Assembly (NCBI RefSeq): GCF_000789255.1 | Contig: NZ_CP009552.1 | Location: 620,001-684,000 of the forward strand | Length of the DNA: 64,000 nucleotides | DNA from: Geoglobus acetivorans | GTDB taxonomy: Archaea; Halobacteriota; Archaeoglobi; Archaeoglobales; Archaeoglobaceae | Reading direction: 5' to 3' | Part shown: one piece after another, positions 24,797-33,535 of the stretch | Layout of the letters: every line of letters begins with the position of its first letter | How positions within the stretch are numbered: position 1 is the first letter of the stretch | The notes under the pieces: model-generated | Databases searched by the model: none | The model's input: the letters and a program-made list of their open reading frames with translations, nothing else | What the model was told of the DNA's origin: nothing | Program-made: the position numbers and the translations under genes

Positions 24797-25197
24797 CCCT
24801 CCACAAATTCCAGCAAAACGCCCTTCGTGCTTTTTGGATGAACAAATGCAACCTTCTTGCCACCAGCACCGATCCTCGGCTTTTCGTCTATAACCTGAAG
24901 ACCATTCTTCTTTGCGTTCTCGATCGCCTCTTCAATGTTTGAGACGTTGATTGCTATGTGCTGGATGCCCTCTCCCCTTTTCTCGACGTGTTTTGCTATC
25001 GCACTTTCCGGAGAGGTTGCCTCAAGAAGTTCTATTTTGCTTTCACCAGCGGGAAGCATTGCAACCCTTACCTTCTGTTCCGGCACCTCTTCAATCTCCT
25101 TTACCTCAAAGCCGAGCTTTTTGTAAAGCTCTACTGCCTCGTCCAGACTTTTTACAGCAATACCGATATGATCAATCTTCCTGATCTCAAAGCTCAT
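24793..25197 (-). CDS. mce: Methylmalonyl-CoA epimerase
   Basis: A 134-residue glyoxalase-fold protein beginning [20 protein letters not shown] and ending [13 protein letters not shown]. The metal ligands of the family are visible: His10 in DHIGIAV, a central GIQHIAINV His, and the closing Glu in LLEFVE. It interconverts the (R) and (S) forms of methylmalonyl-CoA. It overlaps both neighbours by four bases (ATGA type), so it is translationally coupled with the mutase small subunit and the carboxyltransferase. Confidence 0.95.
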   Translation of the reverse strand: MSFEIRKIDHIGIAVKSLDEAVELYKKLGFEVKEIEEVPEQKVRVAMLPAGESKIELLEATSPESAIAKHVEKRGEGIQHIAINVSNIEEAIENAKKNGLQVIDEKPRIGAGGKKVAFVHPKSTKGVLLEFVEG

Positions 25198-25610
25198 GCT
25201 ACCACCTTTTCACCAACACTCCTCTTGATAAAGTCAATAATCTCATACATTGGCGTACCGGGTATGAAGACCTCGGCCACGCCCATTTCCTTCAGCTTTG
25301 GTATATCTTCAGGAGGGATAATTCCCCCAACAAGAACAACAATATCTCTGCCAGGCTCAATTCCTCTCTTCCTAAGCTCATCCACTATGAGAGGGATCAG
25401 TTCGAGATGCGCTCCACTCAGAATGCTAAGGCCAATAACATCTACATCCTCCTGCAGAGCTGTCTCAGCAATTTCCTCCGGCGTCCTTCTTATTCCGGTG
25501 TAAATGACCTCAAAACCGGCATCCCTCAAAGCCCTTGCAATCACCTTTGCACCCCTGTCATGACCATCAAGACCCGGTTTTGCAATAAGAACTCTGATTT
25601 TTTTCTCCAT
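25194..25610 (-). CDS. Methylmalonyl-CoA mutase, B12-binding small subunit
   Basis: A 138-residue cobalamin-binding protein from the ATG at 25610 (AGGTGTCTGT upstream). The open frame extends to 25730, but the added 40 residues cross the promoter and do not fit the family. The B12-binding motif [20 protein letters not shown] (DxHxxG, with the lower-axial His) and the following [19 protein letters not shown] and [12 protein letters not shown] strands are complete. It pairs with the large subunit at 20778-22424. It is first in the operon. Confidence 0.95.
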   Translation of the reverse strand: MEKKIRVLIAKPGLDGHDRGAKVIARALRDAGFEVIYTGIRRTPEEIAETALQEDVDVIGLSILSGAHLELIPLIVDELRKRGIEPGRDIVVLVGGIIPPEDIPKLKEMGVAEVFIPGTPMYEIIDFIKRSVGEKVVA

Positions 25611-25663
25611 ACAGACACCTCCGGCAGCTATTTTACATGATATGCCACGAAAATTCCACTTGA

Positions 25664-25680
25664 AATTCATATATACCTTT
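25664..25680 (-). promoter_or_regulatory. Promoter of the methylmalonyl-CoA operon
   Basis: On the minus strand the sequence is GAAAGGTATATATGAA: a purine-rich BRE-like stretch followed by a strong TATA box, about 60 bases before the ATG at 25610. It probably drives all genes down to 20199. The remaining region from 25681 to 25959 holds no gene. Confidence 0.55.
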
Positions 25681-25959
25681 CGAAAAATTACGTTCTTGTG
25701 AGTTTCTACCCCCCTCCCCACCTTTTCCACTGGAATTTCTCCGTTCTCGTCAATTTCTGCTTAGAAAAGCAAATGGATTAAAAAAGGTTCAGAAAACAGT
25801 ATGGACTGAAAAAACACCCAATAACATGCCGATATCCAATCAAGAGTCCAAATCACACGTCCACAATTCCAGAAAAATCAATTCTGCGTTTTTGAGCTGG
25901 AACACATGTGGAAGCCTTGCAAAAATTAATATATCCGGGTTTCAAGATAGCAGAGTAAA

Positions 25960-27126
25960 ATGTCCATAGTCATAAGCCCAACCATCCAGAACGGAAAACT
26001 GAGTGGTCTGGGAGTCGAACAAAGGTATCCAACGAAGCAGCTTGGTTTATCATTCTACGATGGGGTCGAAAACAGCGAAATAAACAGAGATATCGTGAAA
26101 AATCACAGAGGGCTGTTTTACGCAGTTTCGTTTAAGTCCGACAGAGTTATCCTGACAAGGGACATTCTCGGCTCAAAACCGCTTTACTACAACGATCACC
26201 TTGCAGTGTCAAATTTCAAAAAATTCGTGCCTGAATTCAGAGAAGTCCTGCCCGGTGAATATCTCGAACTGGGATATGATGGGGAGGTGATATTCCAGGA
26301 AATCACTGAATTTTTCGAAGTGATAAAACCCGGTGAATTCGATAAACCCGTTATTGAGGAAAGAATCATTGAATCTCTTGAAAAAAAGAAATTTGGCAAC
26401 GCATGTCTGAGTTTTTCGGGCGGAATCGATTCGTCGTTCCTTGCATATTTCTACGACGTCCCGCTTATTGCTGTCACGGCATCCAGGGCAGAGGAAAAAA
26501 GAATTAAAGATGCTGCCAGGCTTCTTGGAAAAGATGTGGACATATTCAGGTTCGATCTGGACACGCTGAAGAACACTCTTCCTGCAGTAATTACTGCAAT
26601 CGAGACTTCCAACCCCCTGCAGGTCTCAATAGCCCTGCCGATATACCTCTCGATGAACTATGCAAAATCCCTTGGATTTACGGAAATAGTATTCGGTCAG
26701 GGGGCAGATGAGCTTTTCGGAGGATACAAGAGGTATGAGAACCTCATTGGAAAAAGCCTGGAAAAGGCATTGCTTGAGGACATCCTCAACATCGGGGACA
26801 ACAATCTCGTGAGAGATGCGAAGCTGTCCTACATCAACGAGATGAGGCTCCACACACCTTATCTTGACTTTGACATCATAGAATCCGCACTTTCGATACC
26901 CGTTGAGTTAAAAATACATCGGGAAGGCGGGAAAGTTATCAGAAAATACTTTCTGAGAGAGATTGCAAGAAAATACATTCCGGCCGAGCTTGCCTATGCA
27001 AGTAAAAAGGCGATCCAGTATTCCACAAACACCTACAAAATGCTCGAAAAGGTGGCGAAAGCCTACAAAACTGAGCTTGGAGAATTCCTGAGGGGGATGT
27101 ATGGAGATCAGACTGAACTGCACTGA
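25960..27126 (+). CDS. Asparagine synthetase B-like protein without N-terminal cysteine
   Basis: A 388-residue protein. The PP-loop ATP pyrophosphatase motif SGGIDSS is at residues 153-159. QGADELFGGYKRYENL is the conserved second ATP/aspartate-binding stretch. The N-terminal domain resembles a shortened glutaminase fold (TRDILGSKPLYYNDHLAVSN) but starts MSIVIS and so lacks the Cys2 nucleophile of true AsnB. It should therefore not hydrolyse glutamine, and may use ammonia or adenylate a different carboxylate. A TATA-like TTAATATA about 30 bases before the ATG fits a leaderless message. It overlaps the next gene by 26 bases. Confidence 0.8.
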   Translation: MSIVISPTIQNGKLSGLGVEQRYPTKQLGLSFYDGVENSEINRDIVKNHRGLFYAVSFKSDRVILTRDILGSKPLYYNDHLAVSNFKKFVPEFREVLPGEYLELGYDGEVIFQEITEFFEVIKPGEFDKPVIEERIIESLEKKKFGNACLSFSGGIDSSFLAYFYDVPLIAVTASRAEEKRIKDAARLLGKDVDIFRFDLDTLKNTLPAVITAIETSNPLQVSIALPIYLSMNYAKSLGFTEIVFGQGADELFGGYKRYENLIGKSLEKALLEDILNIGDNNLVRDAKLSYINEMRLHTPYLDFDIIESALSIPVELKIHREGGKVIRKYFLREIARKYIPAELAYASKKAIQYSTNTYKMLEKVAKAYKTELGEFLRGMYGDQTELH

Positions 27127-27481
27127 TAAAGGATGCCACAAATGCTGTATTGAGACAGAAATGCAGCTCAGTGAAAGAGATATGAAAAGGATTGAATCTC
27201 TTGGTTATGACAGAAATGACTTCAGCATCGAAGTTGACGGCATAAGGGTCCTCAGGAATGTGGATGGAAGGTGTTTCTTTCTGAAAGGTGGTCGATGCAC
27301 AATATACGAAAACAGACCTCTCGGATGCAGACTTTATCCGGTAGTTTATGACGTGGAGAGAAAAAGAGCAGCAGTTCACGATTTCTGCCCATCAGCAGAG
27401 GAAGTCCCCGTATCAAAAATAAAGAGAGTTGAGAGGACACTCATCAAGCACATAAAAGACATCTACGGGTTTATCCCATAA
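27101..27481 (+). CDS. YkgJ-family CxxxCC cysteine-cluster protein
   Basis: A 126-residue protein with the family cysteine set: CTDKGCHKCC near the start, GRCFFLKGGRCTIYENRPLG, CRLYP, and a final HDFCP. The set binds zinc or an iron-sulfur cluster. Function in the family is unsettled. It begins inside the asparagine synthetase-like gene (26-base overlap), so the two are coupled and may act together. That makes a modification role possible. The end overlaps the convergent membrane gene by 11 bases. Confidence 0.8.
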   Translation: MEIRLNCTDKGCHKCCIETEMQLSERDMKRIESLGYDRNDFSIEVDGIRVLRNVDGRCFFLKGGRCTIYENRPLGCRLYPVVYDVERKRAAVHDFCPSAEEVPVSKIKRVERTLIKHIKDIYGFIP

Positions 27482-28076
27482 AAATAAGGGCTGCTGAAAA
27501 ACCCAGAAGGATTGCCAGAAGATACAGGCCGAGAGTTTTAGTTTTGAAGTCAAGAACCTCAGGAATGGCGAGCAGGAAAGTGAACGGAACGAGTCTGTAA
27601 TTCACAAGGGCAGAGATTAGAGAGAACAAGGCAATTCCGGCAATGAGGGTTCTTCTATCAGAGTATATTCTCGAATCGGCCACAAGAACAGATGCAAAGG
27701 CAAATGAAATGAACAGAATGACCGTTTTCGGGTCTGCAATGTATGCTGCGGGCAGGGTTGTCAGAACGGATGCAAAAATAACATACTTCCTGAAATCTTT
27801 TCGAAATGCAACTGAAAGGGCAAGAGGAATTGCATACATGGCAACAAACGGATTGTCCAGCGCAGTAATTCCGGCGAGTGCTGCGGAAATCAGAACCACA
27901 GCGTAATCGATCCGTGATTTATTGCCCTTGAAGATAATATTGTGGCCTGAAGCTATGGCAAAGATTAGCGAGACTGAGGCCAGGAATTCAAGCGTATTCA
28001 GTCTGAAAGCCGAAACCAGGACAGCAGATAACCATATTGATGTTGCACCATGCATTTTAGGAATGAAAGACTTCAC
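27471..28076 (-). CDS. Polytopic membrane protein
   Basis: A 201-residue hydrophobic protein with about six membrane segments, for example IWLSAVLVSAFRLNTLEFLA, YAVVLISAALAGITAL, MYAIPLALSVAFR, YVIFASVLTTLPAAYI, VILFISFAFASVLVA and LGLYLLAILLGFSAALIFMG. A GTG at 28076 gives the first start, and an ATG at 28055 is also possible. No family recognised. It could be a small transporter or permease component. Neighbours do not help. Confidence 0.6.
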   Translation of the reverse strand: MKSFIPKMHGATSIWLSAVLVSAFRLNTLEFLASVSLIFAIASGHNIIFKGNKSRIDYAVVLISAALAGITALDNPFVAMYAIPLALSVAFRKDFRKYVIFASVLTTLPAAYIADPKTVILFISFAFASVLVADSRIYSDRRTLIAGIALFSLISALVNYRLVPFTFLLAIPEVLDFKTKTLGLYLLAILLGFSAALIFMG

Positions 28077-28122
28077 AAAATAAAATTGGAGAACTGAATA
28101 TATCCAGATTTCCCCTAAGAAA

Positions 28123-28299
28123 TTAGGATTGTGCTGTATAGTAGCATCTTTTCGGGCTTGTAATCCTGCCCTCTTTCTTGAGCCTGCTTATGATCTTCGA
28201 AACTTCCTTGCTGTCCATTCCGGCAAGCTCTGCAATTTCTGCAGTTTTCAGCGGCCTGCCAGCGTTCTTCAAAATCTCTATAATTTTTTCCTCAGACAT
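28123..28299 (-). CDS. Small winged-helix DNA-binding protein
   Basis: A 58-residue protein from the ATG at 28299, which follows GGTGATTGAA. The frame is open to 28434, but the extra N-terminus has no support. The sequence MSEEKIIEILKNAGRPLKTA, EIAELAGMDSKEVSKIISRL, KKEGRITSPKRCYYTAQ is one complete helix-turn-helix with a short wing. Such single-domain proteins are common archaeal regulators. It lies beside the CRISPR array and points away from it. A link to it is not shown. Confidence 0.7.
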   Translation of the reverse strand: MSEEKIIEILKNAGRPLKTAEIAELAGMDSKEVSKIISRLKKEGRITSPKRCYYTAQS

Positions 28300-28741
28300 T
28301 TCAATCACCATTTTTGAATTATTCTGTTCGGAATTTAAACTTTTCTTATCAAAATACGAATTGGAAATTATAGTACATAACTCCCGCCCAGACCTCACAA
28401 TTCCCAGTTCAGCAAATTCTGGTGCCGCCACCACTGCAACAGAACTCTTTAAGCCCGACGCAGACCTTTTAATTCGCCATTTTTATAGCAAAAACTTTTA
28501 ATTTTCACTTCCTTCTTTTAAGAAATTGAGCAAGTTTATTTTTATTCTCCAACTCTTCCATGACAGATTTACTCAAATTCAGTAAAAAACCCGTAAAAAA
28601 TCCACAATCGAAAAACAAACCTCAGGATAAAATTCGCACGACGTTATAAACAACACGCATCACCGGAGGTTCGCTGCAGTATTTAAACGAAAGAAGCGGG
28701 AAGAAAGCTTTTTAAAGGAATCTGGGGGAATATTAACGGAG
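28300..28741. other. Intergenic region with CRISPR leader
   Basis: No gene is supported in this 440-base AT-rich stretch. The part next to the first repeat probably serves as leader. It has TATA-like runs at about 28677-28688 (AGTATTTAAACG) and 28706-28717 (GCTTTTTAAAGG). The repeat orientation (ATTGAAAG at the 3' end, as in crRNA 5' handles) also puts the leader on this side. Confidence 0.45.
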
Positions 28742-28906
28742 GTTAAAATCAGACCTTGAAGGGATTGAAAGAGAGGAAGATGAGGAAGAGGGGTTTATAA
28801 TTATCAAGGTTAAAATCAGACCTTGAAGGGATTGAAAGTGTTCAGGGCGGAAGTATGCGAGGTAATCTTCGATCTCGTTAAAATCAGACCTTGAAGGGAT
28901 TGAAAG
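28742..28906 (+). CRISPR. Three-repeat CRISPR array without adjacent cas genes
   Basis: Three identical 30-base repeats at 28742-28771, 28809-28838 and 28877-28906, starting GTTAAAATCAGACC and ending GGGATTGAAAG. Two spacers of 37 bases (28772-28808) and 38 bases (28839-28876) separate them. The ATTGAAAG end is the type I/III crRNA handle and the repeat resembles Archaeoglobus repeats. No cas gene is seen in the window, so the array must rely on Cas proteins encoded elsewhere, if it is active. No match to either spacer was noticed elsewhere in the window. Confidence 0.95.
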
Positions 28907-28926
28907 GAAAAAATAATAGAAAAAAT

Positions 28927-29028
28927 TTACACCTTTTCTGCCTTCATCGCCCTGTACAGGAAGTAAGCCAGACCCCCATACAGCACGGCGAATCCGAAAA
29001 GGCCCATGGCTATGGCATCAGGAGACAT
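28927..29028 (-). CDS. Tiny single-helix subunit of the NSS transporter (MetS-like)
   Basis: A 33-residue protein from the ATG at 29028 (GGAGGAGTAAGG upstream), ending in TAA at 28927. The sequence MSPDAIAMGLFGFAVLYGGL continues as AYFLYRAMKAEKV, one membrane helix with a positive tail. It matches the pattern of the MetS-type small subunits that accompany bacterial NSS methionine/alanine importers. It starts inside the end of the transporter gene (11-base overlap), which argues for coupled translation. Confidence 0.8.
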   Translation of the reverse strand: MSPDAIAMGLFGFAVLYGGLAYFLYRAMKAEKV

Positions 29029-30484
29029 CCTTACTCCTCCACGAGAGTAGTGCTGAAACAAGCATTCCTGCCAGGATTACACCGAAGCCCGCAAGCAGGG
29101 CATTGACCGGGTAGCCTCCGTAAGGCTCCTTCAGATTGCCAGCTATGTCAAATCCAAGCAGAACCAGCAGTATTGCCGGCACGGCAAACTTGACAGCATA
29201 GCTCCACCATGAGCCAACCTTTATCTCTGATACGGCGTTTATGTGTTCCCTGATCTTTCCGAGGTCAAAGAACCATGCAACGGCTATGACCTCCAGCAGC
29301 CCCACAAGCACCAAGCCATAGTAGTTCACGAAATGGTCAACGATGTCAAGCCAGTACAGGCCAGCTTTCGTGGTGTAGAGCAAACTGCCTAAGAACCCGA
29401 TTCCGACAACAAGGTTAACAGCTTTCCTCCTTTCAATGCCGAACCTGTCCATCACCGCCGCAACAACAGCCTCGACGAGAGAGATGGATGACGAGAGACC
29501 TGCAACAACCAGTGCGAGGAAGAACACCACAGCCGTGAACACCTTGAGGGCTGGGAGCATGTTGAGGGCCTGCGGGAAAACAACAAACGCAAGACCTATG
29601 GACTGTGCGACAACATCACCAATCTCGCTTCCGGTTGCGTATGCCATGTAGCCGAGAGTGCCGAATATTGCAAAGCCAATGAGGAAGCTGAATGCACAGT
29701 TCGCAAGGGCAACAATGAAGGCATTGTTGGCTATGTCGCTTTTCTCGGGCAGATAGCTGGCATAGGCAATCATTATACCCATTCCAAGGCTGAGAGTGAA
29801 GAATATCTGTCCAAAGGCTGAAAGCCAGATGTTGTAATCGCCGAGTTTTGAGAAATTGGGCTTGAGATACCACTCTATGCCCTCAATCGCCCCGGGCAGG
29901 GTCAGTGCTCTGACGACGAGGATTATGGCCAGAATCCACAGCAGTGGCATGAGAACCATGTTCGCCTTTTCAATACCCTTCCTGACACCCCTGAAGTCTA
30001 TGAACCAGTTGAGCGCCCAGACAACTGCGGTTGCCACAAGAACCTCCACGGCAAACCCACCAAAGTTCCAGGGCGAGTCAGTAAGCTGCAGAATCTGCCC
30101 AAAGTAGTACGCTTTCGTCTCAGCACCCCAGGCGAGGGTGAAGGCCCTGGTGAAGTAAACTAAGGCCCAGGCAATCACCACAGAGTAATACATCGTGATG
30201 ATCATTCCACCCACAACGGCCCACCAGCCTATCCACTCGAATTTTTTACCCACTGCTCTCAACGCCTGTGGGGCGCTTGCTCTGAACTTGTGGCCGAGCG
30301 CAAACTCCAGAATCATCAGACTTATTCCCGCAATAAAAAGCGCAACAAAATACGGAATCAGAAAGGCTCCACCACCGTTTTTATAGACAAGATATCCGAA
30401 TCTCCAGATGTTGCCGAGACCTATGGCCGATCCCACTGCAGCAAGAACAAATCCTGCTCTCGTTGCCCAGTGCTCTCTCTGCAA
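29018..30484 (-). CDS. NSS-family sodium-dependent amino-acid transporter
   Basis: A 488-residue transporter from the TTG at 30484 (AAGGAGGTGGTTAC upstream). The product then starts LQREHWATRAGFVLAAVGSA, the conserved NSS beginning, followed by IGLGNIWRFGYLVYKNGGGA with the sodium-site asparagine and glycine residues. An upstream extension to 30565 is not supported. About twelve membrane segments are visible, as in the LeuT fold. The substrate is probably an amino acid. The presence of the MetS-like partner hints at methionine, alanine or branched-chain import. Confidence 0.92.
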   Translation of the reverse strand: MQREHWATRAGFVLAAVGSAIGLGNIWRFGYLVYKNGGGAFLIPYFVALFIAGISLMILEFALGHKFRASAPQALRAVGKKFEWIGWWAVVGGMIITMYYSVVIAWALVYFTRAFTLAWGAETKAYYFGQILQLTDSPWNFGGFAVEVLVATAVVWALNWFIDFRGVRKGIEKANMVLMPLLWILAIILVVRALTLPGAIEGIEWYLKPNFSKLGDYNIWLSAFGQIFFTLSLGMGIMIAYASYLPEKSDIANNAFIVALANCAFSFLIGFAIFGTLGYMAYATGSEIGDVVAQSIGLAFVVFPQALNMLPALKVFTAVVFFLALVVAGLSSSISLVEAVVAAVMDRFGIERRKAVNLVVGIGFLGSLLYTTKAGLYWLDIVDHFVNYYGLVLVGLLEVIAVAWFFDLGKIREHINAVSEIKVGSWWSYAVKFAVPAILLVLLGFDIAGNLKEPYGGYPVNALLAGFGVILAGMLVSALLSWRSKDVS

Positions 30485-30603
30485 GTAACCACCTCCTTGA
30501 TATTTTGTCGCAAAAATGCGCAGTTGCTGAAAAAAGTATCTGAAATTATAAATTGTTGCAAACATCAGGAATGGCTTAAATAAGAAGATGTGAAATTTCT
30601 CCC

Positions 30604-31491
30604 ATGAAGCTTGTACAGGTCTCTGACAGTTCCCATCTCATTCCCGGTGCCACAAACGTGGGAGTTATCCGGTGTGATGATGCAGCAATCCTCGTCGATA
30701 CCGGCCTTGACAGAGAGTCGGGCCGGAAAATACTGAAGCTTCTCGAAAAGAACGGTTTAAAGCTCAAGGCAATAATCAACACCCACTCGCATGCTGACCA
30801 TTTCGGCGGGAACAGTTACCTGGTGAATATGACAGACGCAAGGGTTTATGCCCCTGAAGTCGAGGCAGGAATCATTCAGTATCCCTACCTCGAACCGCTC
30901 TACCTGTTCTCCGCACACCCCGTGAACGAGATGATGAACCGCTTCCTCATGGCCAGACCATCAAGAGTGGATAATGTCATAGGTGCTGACGGCGAAACTG
31001 AATTTGACTTTGGAGTGCTAAAGCTCACCACAGTTCCGCTTCCAGGGCATTCTCCAGGACAGATTGGTGTTGAGGCTGATGGTGTGCTATACTGTGCAGA
31101 CGCTGTGTTTTCCGGAAGAGTCATAGAGAAGTACAGAATCCCGCTGTTCATGGACATAGAAAAACAGATAGAAACACTATCGTTCCTGGAAAAAAGCAGC
31201 TTCGAGCATTATGTACCGTGTCATGCAGAACCGACAGAAGACATCTCATATCTTGCCGATTTGAATATGAACGTCATCGAGCGAGTTGAAGAATTTATTC
31301 TCTCCGTCGGCGGAGGCACAACAGAAGAGATTCTGAGAAGGCTATGCTCAGAGTTTGAAATAAGGCTGAGCAACTTCACGGAATACAGTCTCATGCTCGC
31401 AGCGCTGAAAGCATACCTCAGCTACCTGCACAACAGAGGTGACATTCAGGCAGAGTTTGACGGAATTCTTTACTGGAAAATAACCAGATAA
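30604..31491 (+). CDS. Metallo-beta-lactamase-fold hydrolase
   Basis: A 295-residue MBL-fold protein. The metal motif HSHADHFGG is in INTHSHADHFGGNSYL, followed by a second His in TVPLPGHSPGQIGVEADGVL, an Asp in YCADAVF, and a late His in YVPCHAEPT. The C-terminal 80 residues (VEEFILSVGGGTTEEILRRL) form a helical, winged-helix-like extension found in some MBL proteins. The substrate is unknown. A TATA-like GGCTTAAATAAG about 28 bases before the ATG suggests leaderless transcription. The gene is divergent from the NSS transporter. Confidence 0.82.
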   Translation: MKLVQVSDSSHLIPGATNVGVIRCDDAAILVDTGLDRESGRKILKLLEKNGLKLKAIINTHSHADHFGGNSYLVNMTDARVYAPEVEAGIIQYPYLEPLYLFSAHPVNEMMNRFLMARPSRVDNVIGADGETEFDFGVLKLTTVPLPGHSPGQIGVEADGVLYCADAVFSGRVIEKYRIPLFMDIEKQIETLSFLEKSSFEHYVPCHAEPTEDISYLADLNMNVIERVEEFILSVGGGTTEEILRRLCSEFEIRLSNFTEYSLMLAALKAYLSYLHNRGDIQAEFDGILYWKITR

Positions 31492-31499
31492 TGCGGGAG

Positions 31500-32396
31500 T
31501 CAGGCCCTGTGAGCCAACCCGACAATATCCTCCAGCTTTTCTCCCGTCATTCTTGTGTATGCTATCAGACTCTCCTCAAGGCTGTAGAAGATTCTGTTGG
31601 AGTAATAGAGAGCCGAACCTATCTGCACCGCTTTAGCTCCGGCAAGAATGAACTCTATAACGTCCTTCCAGCTGGTAACCCCTCCAGAGCCAATAACAGG
31701 TATGCTCAGCTCCTCATACAGATCCCAGACACATTTGACGGCGACGGGCTTAATGCCCTCCCCGCTCACCCCACCGCTAACGTTGCTCAGAATGGGCTTC
31801 TTTGCAAATATGTCTATTTTCATACCTTTCAGGGTGTTGATTGCCACAACACCGTCAGCTTTCCCCTCTTCGGCTGCCTTGCCAACTTCCACAATATCCC
31901 TGACATTTGGCGAGAGTTTGGCAAAAACCGGTTTGTTCGTAGCTTTTTTCACAGCCCCGACGATATCGCGAACGAGGTCAGGGTCGCTGCCCACCGCCAG
32001 CCCAACATCCCTGGCATGGGGACAGCTGAGATTCAGCTCGAAGCCATCTGCGAATGGAAAATACTCTACAAGCTCTGCAAATTCCTCGGGTGTTGAGGCG
32101 AAGAGGCTGACCACGAGTGGAGCGTAAAAAACGTAATCCTCAAGCTCCCTTGCAAAAGCTCTTGCTCCCGGAGAAGCCAGGCCAACAGCATTTATCAGCC
32201 CGTGGGAATAGTTGATCACGGCAGGATTGCTGTAACCCTCAACAGGTTCAAGCCCCACGCTTTTCGTAACCACGGCTCCGGCATTCTCGGAAAGCCTGTT
32301 CAAAGATGAGGCGAAGCTGCCCATAATACCGCTGGACAGCATCAGCGGATTTCTCATTTCAATTCCTGCCAGATTTATCCTCAGCGCCTCTCTCAT
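31500..32396 (-). CDS. pyrD: Dihydroorotate dehydrogenase (class 1B catalytic subunit)
   Basis: A 298-residue FMN barrel enzyme of pyrimidine synthesis. Signatures are NPLMLSSGIMGSF (N-terminal FMN loop), FELNLSCPHARDVGLAVGSD (catalytic Cys and phosphate site), FAKLSPNVRDI, and VIGSGGVTSWKDVIEFILAG. The SCP cysteine is the catalytic base of class 1 enzymes. It oxidises dihydroorotate to orotate. The class 1B partner (PyrK) is not next to it. It overlaps the small upstream gene by four bases. Confidence 0.95.
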   Translation of the reverse strand: MREALRINLAGIEMRNPLMLSSGIMGSFASSLNRLSENAGAVVTKSVGLEPVEGYSNPAVINYSHGLINAVGLASPGARAFARELEDYVFYAPLVVSLFASTPEEFAELVEYFPFADGFELNLSCPHARDVGLAVGSDPDLVRDIVGAVKKATNKPVFAKLSPNVRDIVEVGKAAEEGKADGVVAINTLKGMKIDIFAKKPILSNVSGGVSGEGIKPVAVKCVWDLYEELSIPVIGSGGVTSWKDVIEFILAGAKAVQIGSALYYSNRIFYSLEESLIAYTRMTGEKLEDIVGLAHRA

Positions 32397-32587
32397 TTTA
32401 TCAGCTCAAACGCCTCTTTAAGCTTCAGATTTCCATTCTCAAAAAACTCTATGCTCTCCTTAATCTTTCTCGAAACGTCAGGATATTCATCTTCAATCTT
32501 CTCTGCCCATTCCAAGTATTTGGAAACATGCTCGTTATTGTGTTCAATCCAGTGCTGCAGGAGGTGCTTCAGTTTTTCAATCTCCAT
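32393..32587 (-). CDS. Small His/Glu-rich protein of unknown function
   Basis: A 64-residue, highly charged helical protein: MEIEKLKHLLQHWIEHNNEH, VSKYLEWAEKIEDEYPDVSR, then IKESIEFFENGNLKLKEAFELI. The HWIEHNNEH stretch holds several metal-capable histidines. It lies between the amidohydrolase (7 bases) and pyrD (4-base overlap), so it is a real coupled gene. I do not recognise a characterised family. A helical metal-binding or adaptor protein is possible. Confidence 0.7.
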   Translation of the reverse strand: MEIEKLKHLLQHWIEHNNEHVSKYLEWAEKIEDEYPDVSRKIKESIEFFENGNLKLKEAFELIK

Positions 32588-32594
32588 CGTTTCC

Positions 32595-33425
32595 TCACTC
32601 CAGATATTTTCTTATAAACTTTTCCGGATTTTTTCTCGTGATCTGAATGACAGTATCCTCATCGAATTCCTGGTTTAGAGTCCTGAGGGTCTCATCCGGG
32701 TCCACCCATATCACCGGAATCTCGCTGCCGTACAGAATTCTGTCAGGATACTGCATCACAGCTTCCCTGACTTCATCGCTGTAAAACCTCACCTTTTCGC
32801 CCGAGCGAGGGTCGGGGATTTCTACCCTGATGAACGCCAGGGATGTGTCCGAGTATATGTTACTCCTGGCATCGAGAAATCTCGGCAGGTGTTCCGTTTT
32901 CCCCACCATCATGTGTGCAAGAATTACGGGAAAGGAGTAGCTGTAAGCGAGTGTTTCATAAAATTCGGGAAGCGTGTATTTAAAGCCATTATCAAGGAAG
33001 TAGCCTGTATGAATTACAAGCGGTTTTCCAAGTTCGTCAAGGACCTCATATATTTCGAGAGCTTCTCTGCTATCCGGATAAAGCCTCTGGACCGGAGGAT
33101 GAAGTTTCAGACCATCAATTCCCAGTTCGAAAATCCTGTATAGCTCTTCAGTACCGTTGTCCTGGTGAAATCCCGTGAACACGTGGCAATTCAACCTTTT
33201 CTTCAGTTCTGCATTCCATTCTGCAAGAGGTTTTGTCATTTCGGGCGTTATTGAATGGGTCAGATTGAAAAAGTGCCCAACACCCATGCTCCGGAGTTTT
33301 TCCAATACAGAATCAGCATCAAGCTGGACAGTGGCTTTGGATTTGTGTTTCTTCTCTATCCAGGCATACAGTCTCCAGAGGACTTCATCCGGAAAGACAT
33401 GAACGTGCGTATCAATCATGGCCAT
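32595..33425 (-). CDS. Amidohydrolase-family protein
   Basis: A 276-residue TIM-barrel amidohydrolase. It begins MAMIDTHVHVFPDEVLWRLY, where the HxH pair on strand 1 is the metal-binding motif. HTGYFLDNG and VILAHMMVGKTEHLPRFLD supply the later histidines, and LYGSEIPVIWVD provides the last acidic/hydrolytic position. Group members decarboxylate or hydrolyse cyclic or aromatic acids. The reaction is not predictable here. It heads the small operon that ends with pyrD. Confidence 0.8.
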   Translation of the reverse strand: MAMIDTHVHVFPDEVLWRLYAWIEKKHKSKATVQLDADSVLEKLRSMGVGHFFNLTHSITPEMTKPLAEWNAELKKRLNCHVFTGFHQDNGTEELYRIFELGIDGLKLHPPVQRLYPDSREALEIYEVLDELGKPLVIHTGYFLDNGFKYTLPEFYETLAYSYSFPVILAHMMVGKTEHLPRFLDARSNIYSDTSLAFIRVEIPDPRSGEKVRFYSDEVREAVMQYPDRILYGSEIPVIWVDPDETLRTLNQEFDEDTVIQITRKNPEKFIRKYLE

Positions 33426-33535
33426 CCCCGACTACAGACCTCCATTGTCAGGCACAGGTTTAATATTTTCCTTTTTAGCACGTCTGAAGAATGAATTGAA
33501 AAAATATTTTTCAGCACACGAAAAAGATTTAAAAA

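Noticed and set aside
25681-25959. Possible tRNA or small RNA in the gap before the asparagine synthetase-like gene
   Set aside because: No cloverleaf, GGTTCRA-type T-loop or C/D box pair was found.
28123-28906. A cas gene or Cas regulator next to the CRISPR array
   Set aside because: The adjacent 58-residue winged-helix protein has no Cas-specific feature and points away from the array.
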